From an uncultured Prevotellaceae bacterium (GTDB taxonomy: Bacteria > Bacteroidota > Bacteroidia > Bacteroidales > Bacteroidaceae), in contig ONFA01000012.1 of the NCBI GenBank assembly GCA_900316975.1, forward strand, positions 1-64,000: DNA of 64,000 nucleotides, read 5' to 3'. The translations under genes and the position numbers were made by a program. Below are positions 9,608 through 18,901 of this stretch, piece by piece. How positions within the stretch are numbered: the stretch's first letter is position 1; every line of letters begins with the position of its first letter. The notes beneath the pieces are model-generated. The model worked only from the letters and a program-made list of their open reading frames with translations, made no database searches and was not told the origin of the DNA.

Positions 9608-9747
9608 ATTGTGTTTTCTTATGCGTTGCAAAGATAGGAATTTTTACAAGATTAAGGAATTGAAAAAATGAAAAAATGAAGTGACGAATGAAAAAAACAA
9701 GAAAGACCCTCAAAAGAACGGATTTTTTCTAAATCTTTTCCAAATTG

Positions 9748-9779
9748 TTTGGAGCATAATAAGAAAAAAGTTACCTTTG
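9748..9779 (+). promoter_or_regulatory. Promoter of the DUF4332 gene
   Basis: TTTG at 9748-9751, a 20-base spacer, then TACCTTTG at 9772-9779. This is an exact fit to the Bacteroidota housekeeping promoter, 43 bases before the ATG at 9823. Confidence 0.8.
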
Positions 9780-9822
9780 CAATGCAGAAAACCATATTAT
9801 CAACTCTAAAACTTTTACTACT

Positions 9823-10230
9823 ATGGCCTACAAAATCATTGACGTAGAGGGCATTGGTCCCGTGTATGCAGAGAAGTTGCAAACTGCTGGCATCAAAACC
9901 ACAGAAGAATATCTGGAAAAGTGCGCCACCCCTGCCGGTCGCAAGGCTTTGGCCGAGGCTACAGACATCAGTCCCAAACTCATCCTCAAATGGGCAAACC
10001 ACGCTGACCTATTCCGCATCAACGGCATCGCCAGCCAGTTCGCCGAACTGCTCGAAGCAGCCGGTGTGGACACAGTGAAGGAGTTCCGCCACCGCGTGGC
10101 AGCTAACCTCCAGCCCAAACTCGTGGAAGTGAACGAGCAGAAGAACCTCTGCAATCGTGTGCCCAGCGTGGCAGAATTGGAGAAGATGATTGCTCAGGCA
10201 AAGGAATTGGAACCAGTGCTGAGTTATTAA
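9823..10230 (+). CDS. DUF4332 helix-hairpin-helix protein
   Basis: A 135-residue protein with two helix-hairpin-helix-like repeats. The first begins IIDVEGIGPVYAEKLQTAGI and the second FRINGIASQFAELLEAAGV. The C-terminus is acidic and helical. DUF4332 proteins are small, cytoplasmic and of unknown role; the HhH pattern suggests non-specific DNA binding. It is monocistronic with its own strong promoter. The stop codon lies within the left terminal repeat of a MITE-like element, so the native C-terminus may have been altered. Confidence 0.85.
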   Translation: MAYKIIDVEGIGPVYAEKLQTAGIKTTEEYLEKCATPAGRKALAEATDISPKLILKWANHADLFRINGIASQFAELLEAAGVDTVKEFRHRVAANLQPKLVEVNEQKNLCNRVPSVAELEKMIAQAKELEPVLSY

Positions 10231-10399
10231 ACCCTAATCGGTCATTAGATTGTTAATGCGCTGACAAACTTTCTTTTTGTCATCTGTTTTACCGCTTTTC
10301 AGTTACAATGGAACCCCCATTGCGCCTTCAAAGCGTCAAAACATCTGCTCAAAAATAGAAGTTGCCATCATCAAAACGCTAATGAACGATTCGGGTTAA
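10227..10399. mobile_element. MITE-like element, 173 bp, with imperfect terminal inverted repeats
   Basis: The left end 10227-10248 (TTAAACCCTAATCGGTCATT, then AG) and the right end 10379-10399 are inverted copies matching at about 19 of 22 positions. The interior has no gene. A similar end sequence appears at 42635-42656 inside the integrated element, next to a degenerate transposase-like stretch. This suggests a non-autonomous derivative of a resident IS. No clear target duplication was seen. Confidence 0.55.
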
Positions 10400-10416
10400 A
10401 GCAATCACAAAAAAAT

Positions 10417-10452
10417 AAAGGGACGCGCTTGCTAAAGTGCGTTCCCTTTTTT
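10417..10452 (+). terminator. Rho-independent terminator after DUF4332
   Basis: AAAGGGACGC pairs with GCGTTCCCTTT (one bulge) and is followed by a run of T. It lies downstream of the DUF4332 gene and the MITE. Confidence 0.7.
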
Positions 10453-10468
10453 ATTTCTACTAAATTAG

Positions 10469-10508
10469 CGTACCCCTCGACTACGGAGCATCGTAGTCGA
10501 GGGGTACG
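10469..10508. repeat. REP-like palindrome, copy 1
   Basis: A perfect 17-bp stem (CGTACCCCTCGACTACG, 10469-10485, with its complement at 10492-10508) and a 6-base loop. A partial third arm follows at about 10525-10535. It lies between convergent genes (DUF4332 and the HerA-like ATPase). A second copy occurs at 24885-24924 in the same kind of position. Confidence 0.8.
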
Positions 10509-10533
10509 GCATGTCGAACCCGAGGGGTACGAC

Positions 10534-12366
10534 TTATTTAAAGATGTTCTTCAGAATCTCGTTGGTCACCCGTCGAGTGGCAGTGTTGGCTGCAGTCTTG
10601 GCTGCAGAGCCGAGGATGGAACCGGACGAGGAACTTTTCTTGGTCGTGGCGGTCTTCTTCTTGGTGGAAGAAGTGTTGCCTGTGATTTTCTTGCCAACGG
10701 AAGTGCCCACTTGATGACCTACGCTACCAAGGACGGCTCCGATAAGGGTGCCGAAAATGGTGCGTTTCCACATGCCAGAGGACTTGGCTTTCTCCTTGGC
10801 AAGACGCTCTTCTTCCTTACGTTTGCGCTCGGCTTCACGCTCGGCTTCACGACGCTGGCGTTCGGCTTCACGGGCTGCCTCGCGTTCCAGTTTTTCCTGT
10901 TCACGCTGACGACGCAGTTCTTCTACAGCTTCAGCTTTGCGTTGACGCTCAGCTTCTTTCTCTTCTTCACGCATCTGGCGTTCCTGCTCTTTCTGCAAAC
11001 GTTCGGCCTCTTTCTCAGCCTCCTTCTGCTGCTTGGCTTCTTCTTGCTGGCGCAGCATCTCGGCAGCCTCGGCATCTTCCTGCTCTTTTTGGGCAATCAA
11101 TACTTCGTAAGCACTTTCGCGATCATAGTAGTTGGCATAGTCTTTAATATGGTCAGGGGCAGCATTCTGGATGTCGATTCGCTGACCTTCGGTGATGGCA
11201 CCAATCTGGCTGAGCGGGAAGAGAATCTTGGCACATTGTACAATGGTGGGCGCACCTTTCTCATCGAGCACGGAGACAAGCGCTTCGCCCGTACCAAGTT
11301 CCATGATGGCTTGTTCTGTGCTGAAATCAGGGTTGGCACGGAAGGATTGAGCCGCCACACGCACCGCTTTCTGGTCTTTCGGAGTATAAGCACGAAGAGC
11401 GTGTTGGATGCGGTTACCCAACTGTCCCAAGATGGCATCTGGAATATCGGAAGGTGATTGAGTGATGAAATAAATGCCCACTCCCTTGGAACGGATAAGT
11501 CGGATGACCTGTTCCAACTTATCGACCATCGCTTTGGAGGTACCATCGAAGAGCATGTGAGCCTCATCGAAGAAGAAGACAAGCTTAGGCAGTTCCTGGT
11601 CACCAACCTCAGGCAGAGTGGCATAGAGTTCTGTCATGAGCCAAAGAAGGAACGTGGAGTAGAGTTTGGGATTGAGCATCAGTTTGTCAGCAGCGAGGAC
11701 ATTCATTACACCCATTCCATTCTCCGTATCAATCAAGTCTTCCACATTGAATGCTGGCTCTCCGAAGAATTTGTCGCCCCCCTCACTCTGAATTTCCAAC
11801 ACAGCACGCTGGATGGCTCCGATGCTGGCTGGAGAGATGTTACCATAGACGGTCGTGAAAAGGCTTGTGTTCTGCCCCACAAAGTCGAGCATAAGCCGGA
11901 GGTCCTTGAGGTCGATGAGCAGGAGTTCCTTGTCGTCAGCAATGCGGAAGACGATGTTGAGCACACCGCTCTGCACATCGCTCAGCCCCATCAATCGGCT
12001 AAGCAATTGAGGCCCCATTGCCGACACGGTGGTGCGCATGGGATAGCCCTGCTCGCCAAATACATCGTAGAATCGCACTGGACAGGCTTTGAACTCAGGG
12101 TTGGGGACACCGAACTCATCCTTACGTTTCTCAATGAAGGACGAAAGTTTGCCTGCTTGAGAGATGCCAGAGAGGTCGCCCTTCATGTCTGCCATGAAGC
12201 AAGGCACACCTGCCTGACTGAAAGTTTCGGCAAGCACCTGCAACGACACGGTTTTTCCGGTTCCTGTTGCACCGGCAATGAGACCATGACGATTACACAT
12301 TTTACCCGTCAAATTGATGGGACCATCAGCGCAATGCGCGATATAGAGATTACCGTCTAAATACAT
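10534..12366 (-). CDS. HerA-like helicase, DUF853 family ATPase
   Basis: A 610-residue cytoplasmic ATPase. The Walker A is AGATGTGKTVSLQVL (about residues 32-46) and the Walker B is KLVFFFDEAHMLF. The arginine-finger region follows in the FtsK/HerA-type core (to about 400). A long charged coiled coil rich in Glu, Arg, Lys and Gln spans about 425-540. The tail is Lys/Ser/Thr-rich and begins with a Gly-rich, possibly membrane-seeking patch (GTLIGAVLGSVGHQVG). DUF853 proteins are widespread HerA relatives of uncertain role. It is the last gene of the run trxB-dsbD-this gene, 28 bases after dsbD. Confidence 0.87.
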   Translation of the reverse strand: MYLDGNLYIAHCADGPINLTGKMCNRHGLIAGATGTGKTVSLQVLAETFSQAGVPCFMADMKGDLSGISQAGKLSSFIEKRKDEFGVPNPEFKACPVRFYDVFGEQGYPMRTTVSAMGPQLLSRLMGLSDVQSGVLNIVFRIADDKELLLIDLKDLRLMLDFVGQNTSLFTTVYGNISPASIGAIQRAVLEIQSEGGDKFFGEPAFNVEDLIDTENGMGVMNVLAADKLMLNPKLYSTFLLWLMTELYATLPEVGDQELPKLVFFFDEAHMLFDGTSKAMVDKLEQVIRLIRSKGVGIYFITQSPSDIPDAILGQLGNRIQHALRAYTPKDQKAVRVAAQSFRANPDFSTEQAIMELGTGEALVSVLDEKGAPTIVQCAKILFPLSQIGAITEGQRIDIQNAAPDHIKDYANYYDRESAYEVLIAQKEQEDAEAAEMLRQQEEAKQQKEAEKEAERLQKEQERQMREEEKEAERQRKAEAVEELRRQREQEKLEREAAREAERQRREAEREAERKRKEEERLAKEKAKSSGMWKRTIFGTLIGAVLGSVGHQVGTSVGKKITGNTSSTKKKTATTKKSSSSGSILGSAAKTAANTATRRVTNEILKNIFK

Positions 12367-12393
12367 ATTGGTTGAGAGTTAAGAGTTGAGGGT

Positions 12394-14571
12394 TTATTTG
12401 GTTTGATAATGAGATAATCCGTTGTTGAGCCATTCGAGGAACTTAGGGATGTCCTCATCGTAGGAATAACTCTTTTCGAGCACATTACCTTCGTTGTCAA
12501 GCAGCACATAGAACGGTTGGGCGGTGGCACCGAACTTCATAGACTGGAGGTAACTCCACTTGTCGCCCACGGTGCGAAGTTTGCGCGTGTTGCTGTCGTA
12601 GGTGTTTTCGTACTGATAGTCTTTCTTCCCATCTGATGCAGCCACTTTCACGTCAGCAGTCATTCCAATGCTGATCATCGAATTCTCTTCGCCGTCCTTC
12701 ACGACGATAGGTTCGGGTAGTGGCGTCTTTTCGTCCACATAGAGTTGAATGAGCACATACTTGTTGGTCATGATGTCTGCCACAACCGGATCGGTGAATA
12801 CTGCGGCTTCCATCTTACGGCAGTTCACACATCCATAACCTGTGAAGTCTATCATGACAGGCATGCGGTGTTCTTTCGCATACTGCATACCCTGCTCATA
12901 ATCGGTAAACATGGGCTTCACTTCCTGCTCTGGGGCAAGGTTGAAGTCTTGTGTCTTCATCGGAGGAGCAAAGGCGCTGACCGCCTTTAAGGGCGCACCC
13001 CAAAGACCTGGAATCATGTAGATGGCAAAAGCGAAGGATATCAATGCCATAAAGAAACGGGGCACTGATGTCTTCGGATGCAACACCACATTGCCTATCT
13101 CGTCGTATTCCTCTTCATCGTGCGGGAAACGAATCCAGCCAATAAGATAGGCACCCAACAGGGCTGCAAGGACTATCCAAAGGGAGAGGAACACCTCACG
13201 GTCGAGCAGTCCCCATCCGTGAGTCAAGTCTGCCACTGAGAAGAACTTGAGGGCAAACGCCAGTTCGACAAAGCCAAGCGTCACCTTCACCACATTCATC
13301 CAGTTTCCACTCTTCGGCACGGAGTTCAGCCACTGAGGGAAGAGGGCGAAGAGTGTGAACGGCAATGCCAGTGCAATGGCAAAGCCAAGCATACCTATGA
13401 CGGGACCTGCAATGCTGGAAGTAACCACCTGCACAAGGAGGAATCCAATGATGGGACCTGTGCAGGAGAAACTTACCAGCACGAGGGTGAACGCCATCAA
13501 GAAAATGCTGAGCAACCCTGTGGTGCTGTTGGCTTTATTGTCAACTGCCGTATTCCATTTGGAGGGTAGTGTTATTTCGAATCCTCCAATAAAGGAGATG
13601 CCGAAAATGAGCAGCATGAGGAAGAAGAGGATGTTGAACACTGCATTGGTCGCCAAATCGTTGAGTGCCGAGGCTCCGAAGATCGCTGTTATGACCAGAC
13701 CAAGTGTCACATAGATGACTATGATGCTGATGCCATAGAGAATGGCGTCGCGGATGCCACGTTTCTTGGCTGCGGCTTTCTCTGCGTCTGACGATTTCTT
13801 GGTCGTTCCACGTTTCAGGAAGAAGGAGACGGTCATCGGTATGATGGGCCACACACAAGGAGTGACCAACGCCACAAGACCGCCAAGGAGCCCGAGGAGG
13901 AAGATTTGCCACAAGGAGGAATCAGCGGAATTTCCGTTGCCACCTTCCTCAAAAGACGAGAGTTGGTCGATGACAGGTGTCCAAATGGAACCCTCGGAGG
14001 ATACGGGAGCAGTGACAACATTGCTATCTGAAGATACGGAGTCGGCAGAAGCCGCCACCTCTTCGGCAGGAAGAGCTTTCACCTCCTCGGCAGCAGCAGA
14101 CTGTTCCTCCGCTTTCGGTGCAGCCGTCTCACCCTTAAAACTGAAATCCACCGATGTGGGAGGCGTGCAGTTCTGGTCGTTGCAAGCACCATACTTCAAA
14201 TATCCTTCCACCACATACTTTCCTCCCAGCAACTTCACTTTTTGGGTAAAGGTGGCTGTTTTCTCAAAATAATAGACATCGGTGCCAAACATCTCCTCAT
14301 ACTTCTTGATGGGCGGGGTGACATGCTTCAACGCGCCTTCCAGTTTGGCTCCTGAAATAGTTTCGATGGTCAAGGTGGTCGGGATAGGACCATCAACCTC
14401 CTCTGTACTATACATGTGCCATCCTGGCTGTATGCTCGCTACAAACGTGATGACTGCCTCTGTGGGGGAGGTCTCCTTCAGGGAGGTCTCCACCTTCACG
14501 GGTTTCAGATACTGTGCGTGCACCATTGCAAAACAACAAAGTGCCAACACTGCTGATAGTATTTTTCTCAT
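12394..14571 (-). CDS. dsbD: Thiol:disulfide interchange protein DsbD
   Basis: A 725-residue inner-membrane protein that carries electrons from cytoplasmic thioredoxin to the periplasm. It has a signal peptide (MRKILSAVLALCCFAMVHA), an N-terminal immunoglobulin-like domain (about 20-150), and an Ala/Glu/Ser linker. The eight-helix DsbD membrane domain has its redox cysteines in VTPCVWPIIP and FSCTGPIIG. A C-terminal thioredoxin domain carries CVNC (in GYGCVNCRKMEAAVF). The start was set at the signal peptide; the longer frame would overlap trxB. Lying directly downstream of thioredoxin reductase makes functional sense, because NADPH-derived electrons pass TrxB to Trx to DsbD. Confidence 0.92.
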   Translation of the reverse strand: MRKILSAVLALCCFAMVHAQYLKPVKVETSLKETSPTEAVITFVASIQPGWHMYSTEEVDGPIPTTLTIETISGAKLEGALKHVTPPIKKYEEMFGTDVYYFEKTATFTQKVKLLGGKYVVEGYLKYGACNDQNCTPPTSVDFSFKGETAAPKAEEQSAAAEEVKALPAEEVAASADSVSSDSNVVTAPVSSEGSIWTPVIDQLSSFEEGGNGNSADSSLWQIFLLGLLGGLVALVTPCVWPIIPMTVSFFLKRGTTKKSSDAEKAAAKKRGIRDAILYGISIIVIYVTLGLVITAIFGASALNDLATNAVFNILFFLMLLIFGISFIGGFEITLPSKWNTAVDNKANSTTGLLSIFLMAFTLVLVSFSCTGPIIGFLLVQVVTSSIAGPVIGMLGFAIALALPFTLFALFPQWLNSVPKSGNWMNVVKVTLGFVELAFALKFFSVADLTHGWGLLDREVFLSLWIVLAALLGAYLIGWIRFPHDEEEYDEIGNVVLHPKTSVPRFFMALISFAFAIYMIPGLWGAPLKAVSAFAPPMKTQDFNLAPEQEVKPMFTDYEQGMQYAKEHRMPVMIDFTGYGCVNCRKMEAAVFTDPVVADIMTNKYVLIQLYVDEKTPLPEPIVVKDGEENSMISIGMTADVKVAASDGKKDYQYENTYDSNTRKLRTVGDKWSYLQSMKFGATAQPFYVLLDNEGNVLEKSYSYDEDIPKFLEWLNNGLSHYQTK

Positions 14572-14597
14572 ATTTCTTTCTCTGCTTTTTTCTGTTC

Positions 14598-15542
14598 TCA
14601 CAATCCTTTCTCCTGCAGGTAATGCAGGGCGTCAATCGCTGCATGGCATCCGCTGCCTGCTGCACTGATAGCTTGACGATAGAGGGGGTCTGCCACATCG
14701 CCTGCGGCAAATACGCCAGGGATGTTTGTGGCTGTGGTGGGATGCTGCACCTTGATGTAGCCCTGTTCGTCCACCTCCACATCGGGACGGAACACCTCGC
14801 TGTTGGGATGATGGCCTATTGCCAAGAAGAATCCGTCGATGGGCAAATCGTAATGACGTTCATTCTCCTTTCCTTTATTTTCGACCAAATGAGCGCCTTC
14901 CACACCATTGTCACCAAAGAGACCTTCCGTCTGTGTGTTCCAAAGAATCTCTATGTTCTCTGCATCTTTCACTTTCTGCTGCATGGCATCGCTGGCACGC
15001 AACACATCGCGACGGACAATCAGATAGACTTTCTTGGCGAGGCTCGCCAGATATTGCGCTTCCTCGCAGGCTGTGTCGCCACCGCCTACGACTGCCACCA
15101 CCTTCTTGCGGTAGAAGAAACCGTCGCACGTGGCACAGGCGGACACGCCCTGCCCTGCATACTTCTTCTCATCGTCCAGCCCAAGATACTTGGCCGAAGC
15201 ACCTGTTGAGATAATGACTGTGTGCGCCTCCAACACGGTGCCATCGTCGGTCGTCACCTTGTGTGGGGTAGAGCCGTCTTTGGAGAACTCCACCTTTGTC
15301 ACCATACCGAAACGGATGTCCGTGCCCAGCCTTTCGGCTTGCTTGCGAAGGTCATCCATCAGTTCCTGCCCCGTCGTGCCTTCTGGGTAGCCGGGGAAAT
15401 TCTCCACTTCGGTGGTCTGAGTCAGTTGTCCCCCGGGCTGCATGCCTTCGTAGAGCACAGGGTTCAACGAACTTCTTGAAGCATAGATCGCTGCCGTGTA
15501 ACCCGCAGGTCCGCTTCCTACTATCAATGTTTTCAGTGCCAT
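14598..15542 (-). CDS. trxB: Thioredoxin reductase
   Basis: A 314-residue FAD/NADPH flavoenzyme. FAD motif VGSGPAGYTAAIYASR (about residues 7-22), redox pair CATC in SACATCDGFFYRKK, NADPH motif GGGDTACEEAQYL, and the C-terminal FAD motif GVFAAGDVADPLYRQ. Length is standard. It is the first gene of the trxB-dsbD-herA-like run, with a likely -7 box TATCTTTG on the minus strand at 15589-15582. Confidence 0.95.
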   Translation of the reverse strand: MALKTLIVGSGPAGYTAAIYASRSSLNPVLYEGMQPGGQLTQTTEVENFPGYPEGTTGQELMDDLRKQAERLGTDIRFGMVTKVEFSKDGSTPHKVTTDDGTVLEAHTVIISTGASAKYLGLDDEKKYAGQGVSACATCDGFFYRKKVVAVVGGGDTACEEAQYLASLAKKVYLIVRRDVLRASDAMQQKVKDAENIEILWNTQTEGLFGDNGVEGAHLVENKGKENERHYDLPIDGFFLAIGHHPNSEVFRPDVEVDEQGYIKVQHPTTATNIPGVFAAGDVADPLYRQAISAAGSGCHAAIDALHYLQEKGL

Positions 15543-15660
15543 ATTGTTACTTTTAATTTTGCTTCAGAATTGTTCAAGTTGCAAAGATAATGAAGAATTA
15601 GGAATTAGAAATTAGAAATTAGGAATTATTTGTCATTCGACGTGCGTTTTTTCATCTTCT

Positions 15661-15725
15661 TTAACTTTAACTCTAAACTCTATACCCTTAACTCTAAACC
15701 CTCAACCCTTGGGAGAGTTGGAGGG
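15661..15725. repeat. AACTCTAAACCCT tandem tract
   Basis: Imperfect repeats of TTAACTCTAAAC and CCCTCAACCC fill the spacer just after the cysteine desulfidase-family gene. They are the reverse complement of the GTTGAGAG/GTTTAGAG family seen at 1433-1525. Confidence 0.7.
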
Positions 15726-15729
15726 AGCT

Positions 15730-17013
15730 CTAAACTTTTTTCGTCATGATTTCCAACACGCATCGGTCTGTTTCATCCATTGCATCCTTTCCGATACGGG
15801 TGAGATTGCGGATGGAACGGTCCACATCGTCTTCGATAATGCCTTCAACGGAGGTGACGCAGTTGCGCTGCACCGCCAACATGGCAGACAGCACTGCCGT
15901 GCTCACGCCCGACGCCAATTTGAGCGCACAGGAAGGTTTTGCCCCATCGCAAATCATGCCTGTCAGATTTGCCACCATGTTCTTAACAGCATAAGTGACC
16001 TGATCGTAACCACCCCCCATCAGATAGGTGATGCCACAGGCTGAGCCCGTCGATGCCACCACACAACCACAGAGTGCCGAAAGTTTTCCTAAGGACTGTT
16101 TGATGTAGATGGCGGTCAAGTGGCTCAACATCAGAGCGCGAGTCAATTCCTCATCGGTATTGTGATTTTCCTCGGCATATTTCACCACCGGCAGGGTTGC
16201 ACAGATTCCCTGATTACCACTTCCAGAATTAGACATGACAGGGATTGTCGCTCCTGCCATTCGGGCATCGCATGCACATGCCGTTGCCGAGATGATATGG
16301 GCAAAAATCGTGTCACCAAAAATACCCTTGCCTAAGGGGCGGGACAGCGTTTTGCCCAACAAATGCCCATAGTTGCCTTTCAGAGACTCCTCTGCCGCCT
16401 TTTCATTCAGTTGCTGTGCTTCACGAATAAAAACAATTTCCTCCAAAGGAGCCGTCATGGAGAAGTCGTACACCATCCTCATGTTCAAACAACTGCATTC
16501 ACATTCCTGTTCATGACCTTCTTCGGTTTTCTTCTCCAGCAATAGGGTATCGTTCCGCTTCACCTTCACAAAGTTCTGATGCCCACCGCTAATGACAGCG
16601 ATGGCTGTATCGGCGCCTGCTTTCACCATCACTTCTATGTATAGTTTCTCCGTGATGTTCTCTTTCAGTCCAATATGGATACAGTTCGCCGCAATCATCG
16701 CTTTGCCCCTCTCCACTGCTTCATCTGTCACATCCTTCAGCACTTCCAGTCCATAGACAGACTTCCCGATGAGAGCACCCAATGCCACGGCAATGGGCAA
16801 GCCAATCATGCCTGTACCAGGGATGCCCACCCCCATCGCATTCTTGAGGATGTTGGCTGATAACAACACATCGATTTGTTCCGGGCTGGTACCCAAAACC
16901 TCAGCAGCCTTAGCCACGCACAATGCCACGGCGATAGGCTCTGTACAACCCACCGCCGGCACCACCTCACTCTTGACTAAGTCTATGATTTGTTCTCGCA
17001 AAAATTTTTCCAT
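15730..17013 (-). CDS. L-cysteine desulfidase / L-serine deaminase-family protein (CyuA/YhaM, UPF0597)
   Basis: A 427-residue cytoplasmic protein of the family that uses a [4Fe-4S] cluster to eliminate H2S from L-cysteine. The start VVPAVGCTEPIAVALCVAKA (about residues 17-36) and MSNSGSGNQGICATLPV hold conserved cysteines. Other conserved patches are GSACGITYLMGGG and CDGAKPSCALKLA. Some members are annotated as serine dehydratase alpha subunits, so the substrate is Cys or Ser by family only. It is monocistronic; no transporter for cysteine is adjacent. Confidence 0.85.
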   Translation of the reverse strand: MEKFLREQIIDLVKSEVVPAVGCTEPIAVALCVAKAAEVLGTSPEQIDVLLSANILKNAMGVGIPGTGMIGLPIAVALGALIGKSVYGLEVLKDVTDEAVERGKAMIAANCIHIGLKENITEKLYIEVMVKAGADTAIAVISGGHQNFVKVKRNDTLLLEKKTEEGHEQECECSCLNMRMVYDFSMTAPLEEIVFIREAQQLNEKAAEESLKGNYGHLLGKTLSRPLGKGIFGDTIFAHIISATACACDARMAGATIPVMSNSGSGNQGICATLPVVKYAEENHNTDEELTRALMLSHLTAIYIKQSLGKLSALCGCVVASTGSACGITYLMGGGYDQVTYAVKNMVANLTGMICDGAKPSCALKLASGVSTAVLSAMLAVQRNCVTSVEGIIEDDVDRSIRNLTRIGKDAMDETDRCVLEIMTKKV

Positions 17014-17239
17014 GTATATGATTCGATGACGTCACTGCATTTGGTGCTTTCATGCCCGTGCCGCCAACCCTCCCAATTGCCAGCACGACAAAATAAGTTT
17101 TTCATCTTTAGTTTGTTTGTACTTTTACAAAAATAGCAGACTGCTAATAAAAATGTACAAAGGTAAAACTTTCCAACGGTTTTCACAAGGAATATCATAA
17201 AAAAGTGTGCCCTGTCATGTAGATGTGCGAGAAAAAAAC

Positions 17240-17247
17240 TATCTTTG
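17240..17247 (+). promoter_or_regulatory. -7 box of the peptide transporter gene
   Basis: TATCTTTG, a TAnnTTTG match, 21 bases before the ATG at 17268. No convincing -33 TTTG. Confidence 0.45.
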
Positions 17248-17267
17248 CAACAAAAGCATGAACCACT

Positions 17268-18655
17268 ATGGCTAAAGAAGGACACCCCAAAGGACTCTAT
17301 CTACTTTTCGTCACTGAAATGGCGGAACGCTTCTCTTATTATGGCATGAGGGCTGTATTCACGCTCTATATGGTGGCTGCACTCTTCACGATGGAGAGTG
17401 CCAGTGAGATTTATGGCTACTACACAGGACTGGTGTACCTCACTCCACTGTTGGGAGGCTACATTGCAGACCGATACTGGGGCAATCGGCGAAGCATCAT
17501 CGTCGGTGGCATGCTGATGGCTTTTGGACAATTCCTCATGTTCCTCAGTGCATCGTTTGTGCAACCAGCCATCAAGGAGGCAGAGGGAATGATTGACCCA
17601 ACAGTGAACAACCAGTTAGCCATCATCTGTATGATGGGAGGTCTCTTTTTTCTCATCTTGGGCAACGGATTCTTCAAGCCCAACATTTCGACCATGGTGG
17701 GAAGCCTGTACCGCCCTGATGACCAACGGAAGGACTCAGCTTTCACAATCTTCTACATGGGCATCAACGTGGGTGCCACATTGGGACCCTTGACCTGCGG
17801 CATCTTCGAGGGTGATTACCTGAACCCCATGCGCTTCAAGTGGGCATTCTTATGCGCTTGCATCGCCATGTTGGCATCTACACTCATCTTCTATCTGCTG
17901 AAGAACAAATATTTAATGGATTACGAAGGGAATGCTATCGGCACGAAGCCCAAACTGCAAGAAAAAACAGAGCGACAGCAACTCACACGAAAGGAGAAGC
18001 AGCACATTGTCGTTATTTTCATCATCGCCGCTTTCGTCATCTTTTTCTGGGCTGCCTACGAACAGGCGGGTGTGTCGCTCACCTATTTTGCTGATCAGCA
18101 AACAGACCGGCACATCTTTGGATGGGAAATGCCCACCAGTTATTTCCAGTCCTTCCCAGCCATTTTCGTGGTGCTGCTGGCACCTTTCATGAACCTGGTC
18201 TGGGAAGTCTTGAGACGTTTCGGACATGAACCATCATCGGTGATGAAGCAAGCCATCGGACTGGCATTTCTCTCGATAGGCTACATGCTGATTGCATTCG
18301 GCGTGAAGGACTTAGGTCCGAATGTCAAAGTGAGTATGCTCTGGCTGACGGGGCTGTACTTCATCCACACATTAGGTGAACTGAGCCTTTCCCCCATTGG
18401 GCTTTCGTTGGTGAGCAAACTCTCACCCAAGCATCTGGCGAGTCTGATGATGGGTATCTGGTTCATGTCCACCGCAATAAGCTGGCAGGACAATTAGCGA
18501 CCCTCTACCCCGACGGCAGCAGCAAGAGCCTCTTCGGCATCATTGAAATCGCCTCGCTCCATGACTTCTTCATGATGTTTGTCGTCCTGTCTGGCGTTGC
18601 CGCCATCGCCTTGGCATGTATCTCACCATTGCTGAATCGAATGATGAGGGAGTGA
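17268..18655 (+). pseudogene. POT-family proton-dependent oligopeptide transporter, frameshifted near its 3' end
   Basis: The intact part (409 codons, to a TAG at 18495) has the PTR2 signature start EMAERFSYYGMRAVFTLYMV, a long run of membrane helices, and the FFKPNIS and FYMGINVGA motifs. Near 18476 the frame shifts: after FMSTAI it reads SWQDN and stops. The next frame continues KLAGQLATLYPDG through a final helix to NRMMRE and stops at 18653-18655. The family reads STAIANKLAGQLA here, so seven bases appear lost, probably between two AAT triplets. Most helices remain, but the C-terminal one or two are lost. It could also be a sequencing error. Confidence 0.8.
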
Positions 18656-18776
18656 GGCTTTGCGAAGAACACAAAACAAGCTGTTAGGAGTAAGAAATCC
18701 AAGTTCTTCAGGAGGCTTTTCACTATTTACTTTTCACTTTTCACCCAATTATTTTTCACCCTTCACTGAAAATCCT

Positions 18777-18784
18777 TACCTTTG
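18777..18784 (+). promoter_or_regulatory. -7 box of the glycyl radical enzyme gene
   Basis: TACCTTTG, a TAnnTTTG match, with a T-rich patch (TTTT at 18752-18755) at the -33 position. Expected transcription start is about 18791. Confidence 0.5.
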
Positions 18785-18901
18785 CATTCTATTGTTGTAC
18801 AACTTATATTTTAGATTAACTATATGACAATGACCATCGCTATGCGCCAGCCGCATAGCAAAATGAATTATGCTTTACAGCACCCCGAGAACGAGGGGGG
18901 A

